NCBI GenBank assembly: GCA_949316235.1
Contig: OX438745.1
Span: 253,001 to 317,000 of the forward strand
DNA from: Oegoconia quadripuncta
Taxonomy: Eukaryota; Arthropoda; Insecta; Lepidoptera; Autostichidae
Reading direction: 5' to 3'
Length of the DNA stretch: 64,000 nucleotides
Below are positions 29,896-39,680 of this stretch, piece after piece (the first letter of the stretch is position 1; each line of letters opens with the position of its first letter). The notes under the pieces were generated by a model that worked only from the letters and a program-made list of their open reading frames with translations, was not told where the DNA came from and ran no database searches. Both the position numbers and the translations under genes were made by a program.

Positions 29896-32800
29896 CGGCC
29901 CCTTAAGCCTGGCTTGTTGCAGTAGAACCTTAACAAAACCTTCATGCTTAGGTCTTGCTAAAGGCTTCGTCAGGACGTCGGCCAACATATGTTCCGTCGC
30001 CAAGTATCTGAGCTCCACCATCTTATTATCTACGACGTCACGCACATAATGATATCTGACATCAATATGTTTTGTACGTCTATGGTACGTTGGGTTCGTC
30101 GCCAACCTAGCTGCTGATTGGTTGTCAATATTTATGACAACGATGTCGCTACGTCCCAGCAGCTCAGCCAGCAACGCACGACAGTACACTGCCTCTTTCG
30201 TAGCCTCACTCAAGGCAATATACTCCGCCTCAGTGGACGAAAGTGCAATACAATGTTGCTTGTAGCACCCCCAGGATATTACGTTTCCACCTAACATGAA
30301 TACGTAGCCTGAATACGACTTTCTGTCAGCACCATTGGCCCAATCAGAGTCGGTGTAACCCTCTATCATTGATTTGATAGAACTTTTCTTATAAACAAGA
30401 CCTAAATCTTTAGAGCCCTTTAAATAGCGCAAGACCCTTTTTGCTGCTTCCCAGTGTTCAACCGTATAACACGAATTAAACTGGCTTAAATACGACACAG
30501 CAAAAGAAATGTCTGGCCTAGTCGTGACAGCTAAATACATTAAACTCCCTATCAATTCCTGATAAGGAATCTTACTGTCATAAAGGTGAGTGCCCGAAAA
30601 TTTTATATTTGTTTCCAAAGGCGTTTTTACGGGTTTACAATCAACCATATTGAAACGCTCTAATATTTTGTTAATATAAAGTTCTTGACTCAGTCTCATC
30701 TCATTAGCATTACGCTCAACTTTTATGCCTAACATGTCTGATACAGCACCTAAATCTTTCATTGTAAATTTTCTCCCAAGTGCAGTTTTTAATTCATTAC
30801 ACAACTTATCGCAATTGTAAAAAATGAAGAAATCATCTACGTACAGAGCTATAAAGACTACTTTATTACTAACCCGACGAGTGAAGATGCAGTTCTCCCT
30901 TTTACTTTGTACGAACTGTACCGAAAAAAGAACTTGTTTCACCTTCTCATACCAAGAACGCGATGCCTGTTTCAATCCATATATAGCCTTTCTTAATCGG
31001 TATACTTTGTGCTCTTCGTCAGGCTTGATAAAACCTTCAGGTTGACACATGTATATTTCCTCATTAAGTTCGCCGTTCAGAAATGCCGTTTTCACATCTA
31101 AGTGATCAATTTTCAGATCGGATTGAACAGCAATTGACAGCAGCATTCTCAATGAGCTATATCGAATCACAGGCGAATAAATCTCATTATAATCCAGACC
31201 AAATTGTTGCGTGAACCCTTTGGCAACCAGACGTGCTCTATATGTAGCTATTTTTCCATTCATATCACGCTTGATCTTGAATATCCACTTGTTTTTAACA
31301 ATGTTCTTATCTGATGGTCTATCAACTAGCTCCCAAGCCTCATGCTTCTCAAACGAATCTAATTCGTCTTGCATAGCTCGTCTCCACAACTTGTCATCGC
31401 TTGAACCCAAAGCTTGTTTAACAGTAGTTGGCTCATTGGGTTCTTGCTCCATAACAATCATTGTTTTTGGAATACGCGGACGCAAATTGTAAGCTGGCCC
31501 ATGTCGCTCCTGCATCACTACCTCCTGAGTCGGCTGAGCATCAGTCCATGTCTCCGCCTCCAACTCAACCTCCGGTGCAATGCATGATGTGCCATTAGAA
31601 GCTCCGTTTTCATCAGCAGCTTCAGCTATCTTTGTAGACCTTGTCTCAGAAGAATTCAATGAATAGTCCTCACTGACGTCTTCCCCACCTGAAAAGAAGA
31701 TAGGTATAATATCTGACATTTCAGATCGCTTTTTAGTACTAGGAAAGACGGTCTCATTAAAAACTACATCTCGACTTCGAATTATGTCTTTTTTCTCCAA
31801 GTCATATAGTCTATATCCGTTGTTTTCGTAACCAAGAAATATACAGCGTTTACTTTTCGCTTGCAACTTATTTCTTTTACATTTATCAACATGAGCATGA
31901 GCTTCACAACCAAAAATACGTAAATGCTTTAAACTTACTGTTTTACCTGTCCAAACTTGTTCTGGTAATTTCCCAGACAATCTCCTTGAAGGTGACAGAT
32001 TAATCAAACAAGCCGCCGTACTAGCTGCTTCTGCCCAAAATTTATTATCTAAGTTAGCAGTATATAGGAGACACCTAACCTTCTCAATAAGTGTACGGTT
32101 TAACCGTTCAGCCGCTCCATTTTGCTGAGGACTGTACGGTATAGTGACCTGATGCACTATCCCCTTACTTTCAAAGAACTTTTGTAGATCCCTGTTTACA
32201 TACTCGCTACCATTATCAGACCTTATAACTTTGACTTTCTCACCAGTCTGTGTCTCAACTAGTTTAATAAAAGTCCTAACATGATCGCTTACCTCACTCT
32301 TCTTCCGAAGAAAATAGACGAACACTTTTCTTGAATTATCATCTAAGAACGTCAGGATGTATCTCTTGCCTCCTTGCGAATCCACTGGCATTGGCCCACA
32401 CAAGTCAGTGTGAATAAGCTCCAACCGTCGTGACGCAATCGAAGAATCAGGATGGCTTACAAAAGGAAACCTTGCTTGTTTGCCTTTTAAACAAACCTCA
32501 CAAACCTCATCACCGTAGGAGTTCTCTGAAAATCTAATATCATTAGCAATTTGTCCCTTAAGCATCTTCATATTGTCGCGCCCCAAGTGACCCAGCCTAT
32601 GATGCCAAGTGGCATTAGTAGTAGTCAGATTAGCTCTACGAAACGTTTGTAGTTTATAGGCTCCTCCTACTTCAGTGACAGTAAGATTCCTACCTCCTAA
32701 ATTACATAAAATACAACCATGTGTACGATTAAATTCTACCTTGCTACCTGATTTAACTAACTGTGAAACAGAAATTAAATTAACAGACAGTTTCGGTATA

Positions 32801-33822
32801 TAAAGTACGTTACTTAAGCATATTCCGCCCGGTAAGGTAACGCAACCCACTCCAGTACATTTGAGTACTTCACCATTGGCTACAGTCACACTACTATCAC
32901 GTAACTTAAAGTCTATCAACAACTCCCGTCGACCAGTCATGTGATCTGTCGCGCCAGAGTCAATATACCACGAAGGATCTTCATTAGCACTGGCAGTAAA
33001 AACCGACAGGACGCATTGAACCGAAGATTTGTTCTCATTTGGACAATCCTTCTTCAAGTGACCTTTTTGTCGACATTTCCAACACCACGGTTTTTTCTTC
33101 CGCTCATCAGAATCCTTCGTGCTTAACTCAGCCTTGTCGTGTTTCAAAACTTTACTACACGAAGCCTTCGATGTGGTTGCACCTTTATTTCGACTATACA
33201 AACATTCATTATTTGAATCTCCGCTGCCAGTCCATCGTTTGTCTTGCAGCAGTTTCATTTTAATGAAGTCGCTGGTAATCACAGCTCCAGAATGTTCTAA
33301 GGCCATTATCATCGGCTCATATTCCGCTGTTAACCCTTGTAACATAATTGCCCCAAGAAACTCATCATCTACAGGCTTTTTCATGCTTGATAACTGATGC
33401 GCCAAGGATATTATCTCATTTACATATTTTTCCATATTTGAGAAATCCTCTAATTTAATAGAACATAAATTACGTAACAGTCGCAATCTACTGTTGAGTC
33501 CTTTATCCTCGAAAGCACGCTCTAGAGCATCCCAAGCTTCACTTGCTGTACATGTCTTCATTATGTGAGGGAAACAACAACGATCTACACTCAAACAAAT
33601 TTTAGCTAGTGCTCTTGAATCTAACCGTTTCTTCTCGTCGGGTGATGTTCTGTCATCCTCGGCATAACCGTCAATGCAAATCCACAAATTCTCCAGGATC
33701 AAGGCATTCCGCATAACAAATTTCCATTCTAGGTAATTTGAGCGACCCTGTAGCTTATTAAATGTCATCGATAATCCCGACACATTTACGCTTCCTGAAC
33801 TTTTTGTATCACCGTCAGCCAT
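29890..33822 (-). CDS. Copia Gag-Pol polyprotein (1310 aa)
   Basis: One frame encodes the particle protein and the enzymes for reverse transcription and integration. Order by residue: Gag region 1-240; zinc knuckle C247-x2-C250-x4-H255-x4-C260; aspartic protease D288-S-G; integrase zinc finger H407/H412...C441/C444; integrase triad D473, D536, E572 (spacing 62 and 35) with RSDNGSEY and PQQNGAAERLNRT; copia-type RT with D909 in the LDVKTAFLNGEL block and Y994-V-D-D; RNase H acidic residues D1158, E1198, D1233. All key residues are present. ATG lies 40 bases after the 5' LTR. The stop TGA overlaps the first bases of the 3' LTR. There is no frameshift between Gag and Pol, so Gag excess would need splicing, as in Drosophila copia, or processing; I did not identify a splice pair. 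Four small plus-strand frames inside are antisense shadows. Confidence 0.97.
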   Translation of the reverse strand: MADGDTKSSGSVNVSGLSMTFNKLQGRSNYLEWKFVMRNALILENLWICIDGYAEDDRTSPDEKKRLDSRALAKICLSVDRCCFPHIMKTCTASEAWDALERAFEDKGLNSRLRLLRNLCSIKLEDFSNMEKYVNEIISLAHQLSSMKKPVDDEFLGAIMLQGLTAEYEPMIMALEHSGAVITSDFIKMKLLQDKRWTGSGDSNNECLYSRNKGATTSKASCSKVLKHDKAELSTKDSDERKKKPWCWKCRQKGHLKKDCPNENKSSVQCVLSVFTASANEDPSWYIDSGATDHMTGRRELLIDFKLRDSSVTVANGEVLKCTGVGCVTLPGGICLSNVLYIPKLSVNLISVSQLVKSGSKVEFNRTHGCILCNLGGRNLTVTEVGGAYKLQTFRRANLTTTNATWHHRLGHLGRDNMKMLKGQIANDIRFSENSYGDEVCEVCLKGKQARFPFVSHPDSSIASRRLELIHTDLCGPMPVDSQGGKRYILTFLDDNSRKVFVYFLRKKSEVSDHVRTFIKLVETQTGEKVKVIRSDNGSEYVNRDLQKFFESKGIVHQVTIPYSPQQNGAAERLNRTLIEKVRCLLYTANLDNKFWAEAASTAACLINLSPSRRLSGKLPEQVWTGKTVSLKHLRIFGCEAHAHVDKCKRNKLQAKSKRCIFLGYENNGYRLYDLEKKDIIRSRDVVFNETVFPSTKKRSEMSDIIPIFFSGGEDVSEDYSLNSSETRSTKIAEAADENGASNGTSCIAPEVELEAETWTDAQPTQEVVMQERHGPAYNLRPRIPKTMIVMEQEPNEPTTVKQALGSSDDKLWRRAMQDELDSFEKHEAWELVDRPSDKNIVKNKWIFKIKRDMNGKIATYRARLVAKGFTQQFGLDYNEIYSPVIRYSSLRMLLSIAVQSDLKIDHLDVKTAFLNGELNEEIYMCQPEGFIKPDEEHKVYRLRKAIYGLKQASRSWYEKVKQVLFSVQFVQSKRENCIFTRRVSNKVVFIALYVDDFFIFYNCDKLCNELKTALGRKFTMKDLGAVSDMLGIKVERNANEMRLSQELYINKILERFNMVDCKPVKTPLETNIKFSGTHLYDSKIPYQELIGSLMYLAVTTRPDISFAVSYLSQFNSCYTVEHWEAAKRVLRYLKGSKDLGLVYKKSSIKSMIEGYTDSDWANGADRKSYSGYVFMLGGNVISWGCYKQHCIALSSTEAEYIALSEATKEAVYCRALLAELLGRSDIVVINIDNQSAARLATNPTYHRRTKHIDVRYHYVRDVVDNKMVELRYLATEHMLADVLTKPLARPKHEGFVKVLLQQARLKGPC
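29896..29904 (-). promoter_or_regulatory. Polypurine tract of the copia element
   Basis: On the element strand AAGGGGCCG abuts the 3' LTR. This is the expected primer position for plus-strand DNA synthesis. The tract is short and also codes for the last residues of the polyprotein (K-G-P). Confidence 0.7.
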
Positions 33823-33853
33823 CGTAAATACAACTATTTATCACCGTGCGACA

Positions 33854-33862
33854 CCCATAACC
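33854..33862 (-). promoter_or_regulatory. Primer-binding site of the copia element
   Basis: On the element strand GGTTATGGG follows the 5' LTR with no gap. It is complementary to CCCATAACC of the anticodon stem-loop of insect initiator tRNA-Met, the half-tRNA primer known for Drosophila copia. Pairing stops after nine bases. Confidence 0.8.
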
Positions 33863-34017
33863 TATTGGAAATATAAATCAGCAATAGAAGTCTAAAATAC
33901 TATTTACGATTGACGTAGAATTTTTCACAGAGAGAGCGACAGATGACAACCGCCATCAACCCACAAAAACCTTGCGAACTAGCCAGGATTAAATGCTGGA
34001 GTTTTACAACCTCAACA
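33863..34017 (-). repeat. 5' LTR of the copia element
   Basis: Identical to 29741-29895 by eye over 155 bases. It should contain the promoter for the genomic RNA. Only 40 bases separate it from the polyprotein start. Confidence 0.95.
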
Positions 34018-34060
34018 CATCCACCTTCGGCCTTACCTTATGGTTGTGGTCAAGCGTTTA
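34018..34060 (+). mobile_element. SINE S1, 3' part, after the copia element
   Basis: CATCCACCTTCGGCCTTACC and TGTGGTCAAGCG correspond to the S1 segment CTTCCACCTTCGACCTCATC...GAGGTCAAGTA, with a deletion, finishing the SINE begun at 29502. Confidence 0.7.
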
Positions 34061-34930
34061 AAAACGTAGTAAGTTCTTGGGCTTGGATGTTTTAGAATTT
34101 GCCTCCCGATATATCATTGAGTAATGCTCACCTTCAATCCCGTTTTACAACACGCGCAGAAATGTGTTCTAGACTTATCATCAATTATGTTACATCAAAG
34201 TTGCTATAGTAACACGTGGGTTCCTATTCGCCTTTAGAAACAAAACCGGAAATCCTGTCCTAAATATCACTCGAGGGTAAGCCACTTGAAATTTTGTTAA
34301 GAAGCCAATATTACACAGCTACGAGGATACTTATGAAAATGTTTAACTTTAAATTTTACTTGATATTAATGAAATTTTAATAACATTTAACTAGGTGGTA
34401 TGCATGTTTAATTATATGAATTCGTCATAATGATCTATATACAGAATTACATGAACAATAATTCATTCGAGTGCTTTCTAAAAATGCTAGAGAGATACAC
34501 CATAAAATTCATGAATGGTTTGTCAAATAAAGCTTCTTGTAATCCGCTTTCGTCACGTTGTATTGGTGGTTTTTGAGAGAGGTTGTGAAAGAAACTTCGA
34601 CCTGCGAGTACCTTTCGTGATTTGTTCTTCCCACATCTCATTTTCTTTATGGTCACAGATATACCGACTGATAATTCATACTAGAATCATCATAAATATC
34701 ATTATTGTCATTACGTAAAATTCTCCAGAATTCGGTTAGCTAATACATAATTAATTATACCTATTTAACGACTTTTTGGAGTCCTTCAGCTCCATGACCT
34801 ATAATCATCAAGTTAAATTTTAACGTAAACTGTCTAAATTAAATATAGAAGTTCCGTTAACTTTTAATATTATTGTCAATTAATATTCAAAAGTTATACA
34901 ATATAACATGGTCGTGGTGATACACTTATT
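34061..34930. other. Nothing recognised
   Basis: AT-rich; no coding or repeat signal I can support. Confidence 0.35.
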
Positions 34931-34935
34931 GCGCT

Positions 34936-35205
34936 AAAGCGTGGACTCTCACTATGGGCCGCATAACAAGGTTCAAGCCGGATCGTCACGCAACGAGCTA
35001 TAGAAGGGTGATGCTCGATGTTTCAGCAAGATAACGAATCAGGAAAAAAGATATCCATAGGTCGAAAGCCATCGACATAGCCTAACTTATTAGTAAGTTG
35101 AAGTGGCAGTGGGTAGGGCACATAACTCGAAGACCTGATGGTGAACGTTTAGGTTCTGGAGTGGAGACCATGCACAGGCAAGTGCAGCGTAGGATGGGCA
35201 CGCAC
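34936..35205 (+). pseudogene. LINE reverse-transcriptase C-terminal remnant (RTE-like)
   Basis: One frame with two stops reads KAWTLTMGRITRFKPDRHAT, MLDVSAR, RIRKKDIHRSKAIDIA, then ISKLKWQWVGHITRRPDGER. The series 'TWTLTK..L...QRAMERxMLGVSLxDRIRNExIRRRTKVxDIAxxISKLKWQWAGHIxRRxDGRWG' is the familiar end of RTE-type LINE proteins. RT core missing. Confidence 0.75.
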
Positions 35206-35446
35206 AAGGTGGTCTCTCTATCAATTTATAGGGTAGGTCTATGTTCAGGATTGGACGTCCTTGGCATATTAGGTAAGTAGTTTTTTTCTTTTTCAAAACC
35301 ATCATTATCGTACGCGCCGTCCGGAAATCGATATGCGACTGGCGAGATTCGTAGGTTTTCTATCATGCGTAATTTATTTGGAACTCATATTTTTTCGAAG
35401 TTTTTTAAATAATTTAATTTATTGATGTAATTATTATTATTATTAT

Positions 35447-35840
35447 TTTTTTTTTATTTGAGAGAGCGGCAAACGAGCATGCGGGTCACCTGATGGAAAG
35501 TAATCACCGCCGCCCATGGACACCCGCAACACCAAAAGTGTCACAGATGCGTTGCCGGCCTTTGAGGAAGGTGTAGGCTCGTTTCTTGAAGGTTCCAATG
35601 TCGTACTCGTTCGGGAACACCGCTGCCGGAAGTCCGTTCCACAGGGTGGTCGTACGTGGTAAGAAGTTTCTTGAGAAACGTACAGTGGTAGACTTCCACT
35701 CATCCAGGTGATGTGGATGGAAATTTAATTTTCGGCGAGAAGTGTATCGGTTAAATTGAGCAGCGGGTATTAGCTCGAACAGTTCTTCAGAACACTCCCC
35801 ATGAAATATGCGATAGAGAATGCTAATGAATAATATATTT
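35447..35840 (-). pseudogene. LINE LH, 5'-truncated copy with intact C-terminal frame
   Basis: The minus-strand frame from 35835 to TGA at 35504 reads [60 protein letters not shown] and [20 protein letters not shown] without a break. This is the C-terminal end of a jockey/CR1-like LINE ORF2. The GCCGCTCTCTCAAAT terminus with poly(A) follows. It is inserted inside repeat W. Confidence 0.8.
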
Positions 35841-35913
35841 GGAATAAGGCTACATACACAACCGTCAATGACAAATAAAGCTTTATTCGATGATACCTAT
35901 TCCAATAATATTT

Positions 35914-36188
35914 GACGACCTGTTTGGTGTAGTGGTTAGCAACTCTGACCACTATACCCAAAGGTTGCGGGTTCGAATCCCGCTAGGGGCATATGTTTGT
36001 GTGATGAATACGGACATGTGTACCCGAGTAACGGATGTTTTCATTTATAATAAGTATTTATTTACAAAAAAAAAGTATTTATGTAGTATATCAACCATCT
36101 GGTATCCACAACACAAGCCTATAGTTGCTTACTGTGGAACTAGATGGCGCTGTGTGTTTGTCTAAGGATATTTATTTATTATTTATTT
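35914..36188 (+). mobile_element. tRNA-derived SINE, family SA, near full length, inside repeat W
   Basis: GACGACCTGTTTGGTGTAGTG head, GTTGCGGGTTCGAATCCCGC B box, GGAACTAGATGGCGCTGTGT end and (TTTA)n tail, between W sequence on both sides. Confidence 0.85.
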
Positions 36189-36249
36189 ATTATTTATTTC
36201 ACTTACCTAATATGCTCTATTTTTTGCCTTACGGTAAAAAACCTCATTC

Positions 36250-37565
36250 GATAAATTATATTCAATATTACTGGTCAGAACAAACAAATGTTTATATTAT
36301 AGAAAAGAAACTGGTATTAGTCTACGTCCAGAGTGATAATACTGAGAAGAAAATATAAAGTGAATACTTTGTACAAGCGTGACTTTCAAATCCTCTTGTC
36401 CCCTCCGGACAGGCGGAATCTCCTAAATCGACTTGGAAAAAATAAATATGCAACAAGCTGCGTCAGTGCGTAGGCGATGGGGCTTAGGGTAATGGATTGA
36501 GTGAGCAACATCCCAACAAAAACAATCCTTGTAAACATGAGGCCAAGGCTCGTGATTGTTTAGGTATGAAAAGGTAGCTCTGCACAATCTCGAAGAAAAA
36601 TATTTTGTCTTGGCTTATACTTAAAACAAACAAAATAGAGCCAACATACATTTCGCCTTAAACTAATTCAAAAACAATCTTTTTTAAACTGTTTGGTCTT
36701 ATCTATCTTATAAATGTTAGATGAAACTAGCATTGCTTTTGTAATTCATGGTATGCCACAGATTTTGCTTTATACCTACCTTAGCAAGAAAGAAATAAAA
36801 AAGAAATTATCATCCAATTCTCATAACTATTTATTGAATTACCTGTTTTTAAGAAAAAACATGAAATAAATCGGTAATTTCCGGAAAAAAATACCAATTA
36901 TATCGTGGATATAGGGTGATACCTACACATTACAATTCGTAACATTAGTCTGATTTTTAGCATTAGAGCTGTAGCAGCGTTCATTCATTATATCCATAGA
37001 CAATATATTGCCGAAGCTATTATTTTTCACAGAATATATACGAATACACCCAGTAGAAGAAAATCTATACATGTTTTTAGCACTGGAAGTATTTTCGCAA
37101 ATTGACCGGCGCGCCGCGATAGTTGACGGTTATATTTGCACGTACAAAAGATAATACGAAGAAAAAAAAACAAAATTTGCATGTCGTGTAATGCGCCTGA
37201 GTATAAGATACATTACTAACTCAAATACCTAAACCTTGATACCACATCAAGATCCTGATACGTGACCTCGTCTGGTATTATGAGGGATGCCGCAGAGGAT
37301 GAGAAGTAAAATCACAGGTTATTGGAACATGATGTGTATTGTATCATGCACAAGACAGAAGAGACTCGAAATTAATAATACATAGACTTAAATGCTACGT
37401 TATTGCTAACGCAAGCAATACGCGTCACATGTTGCAGGCACTTAGGTAATGTCGTAGTAAACTCTAAATTACGACACTTCACTCGCAAGACTAAAATTAA
37501 GCTTAATATTATTATTCTACATAATTTTCCTAGTACAAACTTCATTTGCAAAAGCGTAATGGGAC
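36250..37565. other. Unclassified AT-rich sequence
   Basis: No recognisable gene. No copies of this stretch were noticed elsewhere in the window, so it may be unique intronic or intergenic DNA. Confidence 0.35.
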
Positions 37566-37569
37566 CGTA

Positions 37570-37684
37570 ATTATTTAATCACTTACCTGATAATTATTTA
37601 ATAACTTACCTGATAATTATTTAATAACTTACCTGATAATTATTTAATAACTTACCTGATAATTATTTAATCACTTACCTGATA
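37570..37684. repeat. 23-bp tandem repeat, five exact-length units
   Basis: The unit ATTATTTAATAACTTACCTGATA repeats at 37570, 37593, 37616, 37639 and 37662 with no indel. Units 1 and 5 have AATCACTT where units 2-4 have AATAACTT. Confidence 0.95.
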
Positions 37685-37796
37685 ATCTAAAATAGATACA
37701 TTTTCGTATTTCAAATTAAAACTATTCGACATTGTAGTAAATAAATGCTACTACACAATTAAGGAATTTAATTGTATTGAATTTTATTTTATTTTA

Positions 37797-38072
37797 ACGA
37801 CCTGTTTGGTGTAGTGGTTAGAAACTCTGCTACTATACCAAATGGTCGCGGCTTCGAATCCCGCTAGGGGCATATGTTTGTATGATGAATACAGACATGT
37901 GTTCCCGAGTTATGGATGTTTTTTATTTATACATGTATTTATTTACAAAAAAAAATTATTTGTGTAGTTTATCAACCATCTGGTGTCTATAATACAAGCC
38001 TGGATGCTTACTGTGGACCTAGATGGCGCTGTGTGTTTGTGCAAAGACATTTACTATTTATTATTATTATTT
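37797..38072 (+). mobile_element. tRNA-derived SINE, family SA, near full length
   Basis: ACGACCTGTTTGGTGTAGTG head, CGCGGCTTCGAATCCCGC B box (one change), GGACCTAGATGGCGCTGTG end. Confidence 0.85.
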
Positions 38073-38233
38073 ATTTAAGGAACTTCTAAATTACAAAATG
38101 TGAATCTTTTATGTTTTAATCAATGCAACTGTAGCATAGTTAGTAAAATAATTAAGCGTGCTCTTGACAAATTAAGTGTTCCTAGTGTATAAATAAATTA
38201 TTATATTTCATCCAATAATCTTCATTGTTCAAG

Positions 38234-38393
38234 CACACATAACTTGTTACTTAAACGATCCCAAAGCGGAGTTGAACGACTCCATCAACTACATCGACGA
38301 CTCCAACGGCTTACGTCTGGACGGTGAGATAATTGATGTGCCTCGTTTGTTCCAGGTCCCGCGCCGACCAACTCACGACTTGGCTTTAATAAG
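38234..38393 (+). CDS. Candidate internal exon of an unidentified host gene
   Basis: Between a possible acceptor (CTTCATTGTTCAAG, ending 38233) and a consensus donor (AAG|GTGAGC at 38394) one frame is open for 52 codons. It reads TCYLNDPKAELNDSINYIDD, SNGLRLDGEIIDVPRLFQ, then VPRRPTHDLALI. Third positions are strongly G/C (AAC, GAC, TCC, ATC, TAC), unlike the AT-rich surroundings, and no other copy is in the window. A shorter version could end at 38323 (GACG|GTGAGA). I recognise no domain. It may instead be a piece of an unrecognised transposon ORF. Confidence 0.35.
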
Positions 38394-38399
38394 GTGAGC

Positions 38400-39055
38400 G
38401 TTTTAATCTGCAGCTGCTTCTGACAGGATTGGCTGACGATGAAGGGAAACATTCTTGTTGAATTTATATCAATTAATATATAACTATGTATTACTCGTAA
38501 CACCCGTAGTTTTGCGTCGGGGTTTAAAAACAGTGCACAACACTACAACTCCACTCCAAAAACCAGGTCTTATGTTTCGTGATTTCCTTCTCGTTTGTTT
38601 CTTTCCTTAAGTGTTTCTTCCTCAATCACCATATCTCTGCTCAAATACACTATGTCCATAGCTGGGGGGCCTTGTGACCTGTAATTCTGGTTCTTCCTTT
38701 TCAGGCACCAGTCTTCCCACAAATGTGTTTTATGTATTACCTAGTCCTAAAATGACTTTATAAAGCGTCATTTGTGGTGTGAAAATAAACAATTTTTATT
38801 ATTATTACTCGTTAAGAGGTTGAACATCTATACAATGCCAATGATAATACTATTCACGGGGCTAATTAGTATAAAATAGGCATCTAAAATTTTAAATAAA
38901 AATTAACACGTTTACTAGTACCTACCATATCGACACGATAAGAAGAAGGAGACTCGTTAAAAGGGATCATGCCGTCCAGTGGCGTCCTTTTTAAATACAG
39001 AATAAATAAAAATGAAAATAAAAAACTCGAGGAGGCTAAAAGCTAATTATAAATA
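38400..39055. other. Nothing recognised
   Basis: Sequence after the candidate exon; possibly intron. No repeat family assigned except a short old-repeat end at about 38510. Confidence 0.3.
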
Positions 39056-39060
39056 ATAGT

Positions 39061-39135
39061 TAAGAAAGAAAGAAAGAAAGAAATCATTTATTTCGGACTT
39101 TGAGGTCCATACATTATAAAATAAAATATATACAC
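39061..39135 (-). mobile_element. LINE 3'-end fragment with (TTTC)n tail
   Basis: (AAGA)n, then ATCATTTATTTCGGACTTTG on the plus strand is the tail of a minus-strand LINE. Confidence 0.45.
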
Positions 39136-39390
39136 ATAAATATAAATATACAAAAGTGTTAGTACCAAACAACTTAATAACTATGTCAGTAAATTTTTTT
39201 CAGTAAAAGTTAAACAGCTGTAATTACGGTTATGTTCGAGAATGGTCACCTTCGTTAAAATCGTGAACTCTGGAAAATAACCCACATCAAAGCTATTTAG
39301 GTATTATTTATTAGCTTTTAGGCTACTCAAGTGCAGGTCAAAGCAATTTTTTTTATTCGTTCTGTAATTTAAAAGGAAATTTTAATTTAA
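39136..39390. other. Nothing recognised
   Basis: AT-rich. Confidence 0.3.
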
Positions 39391-39680
39391 CCAATCCCAC
39401 TGCAGGGATGTAGGGCCTTCCCTCGTATATGAGGGAGTATGGGCCATAGTCCACCACGCTGGCCCAATGTGGGTTGGGGACTTAACATGCGTTTGATTTT
39501 TTGTTTCTCATGCATGCAGGTTTCCTCACGATGTTTTCCTTCACCGTTTAAGAGCAGTCGGATAAATGCACATAAGTAATTAAATTAAATTTAAAAACTC
39601 ATTGGTACATTGGCATCGAATCGAACCCGGACCTCCTAAATTGGGAAACCATGTCTTAACCGCTGAGTCACCGACGCTTC
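39391..39680 (-). mobile_element. tRNA-derived SINE, family S2, near full length
   Basis: CCAATCCCACTGCAGGGATG to CTGAGTCACCGACGC on the plus strand, with the body GCATGCAGGTTTCCTCACGA. All S2 landmarks are present. Confidence 0.85.

Larger units (their letters stand above)
29741..34017 (-). mobile_element. Complete Ty1/copia LTR retrotransposon (4277 bp)
   Basis: Both LTRs are present and identical, with a 5-bp target duplication, a primer-binding site directly after the 5' LTR, a purine tract directly before the 3' LTR, and one uninterrupted Gag-Pol frame occupying almost everything between. The domain order PR-IN-RT-RH marks it as copia (Pseudoviridae). Identical LTRs imply recent insertion. 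Nothing visible prevents it from being autonomous. Confidence 0.95.
35262..36246 (+). mobile_element. Repeat W copy 1, split by LINE LH and SINE SA
   Basis: W parts: 35262-35446 (GGCATATTAGGTAAG, GGCGAGATTCGTAGGTTTTC), 35841-35913 (GAATAAGGCTACATACACAACC) and 36189-36246 (TTTCACTTACCTAATATGCTC, inverted end). Without insertions this is about 316 bp, close to the other two W copies. The inverted ends mark W as a DNA transposon (MITE). Confidence 0.7.

Noticed and set aside
30824..33397. Plus-strand frames inside the copia element
   Set aside because: Short antisense frames within the long Gag-Pol frame; no independent support.
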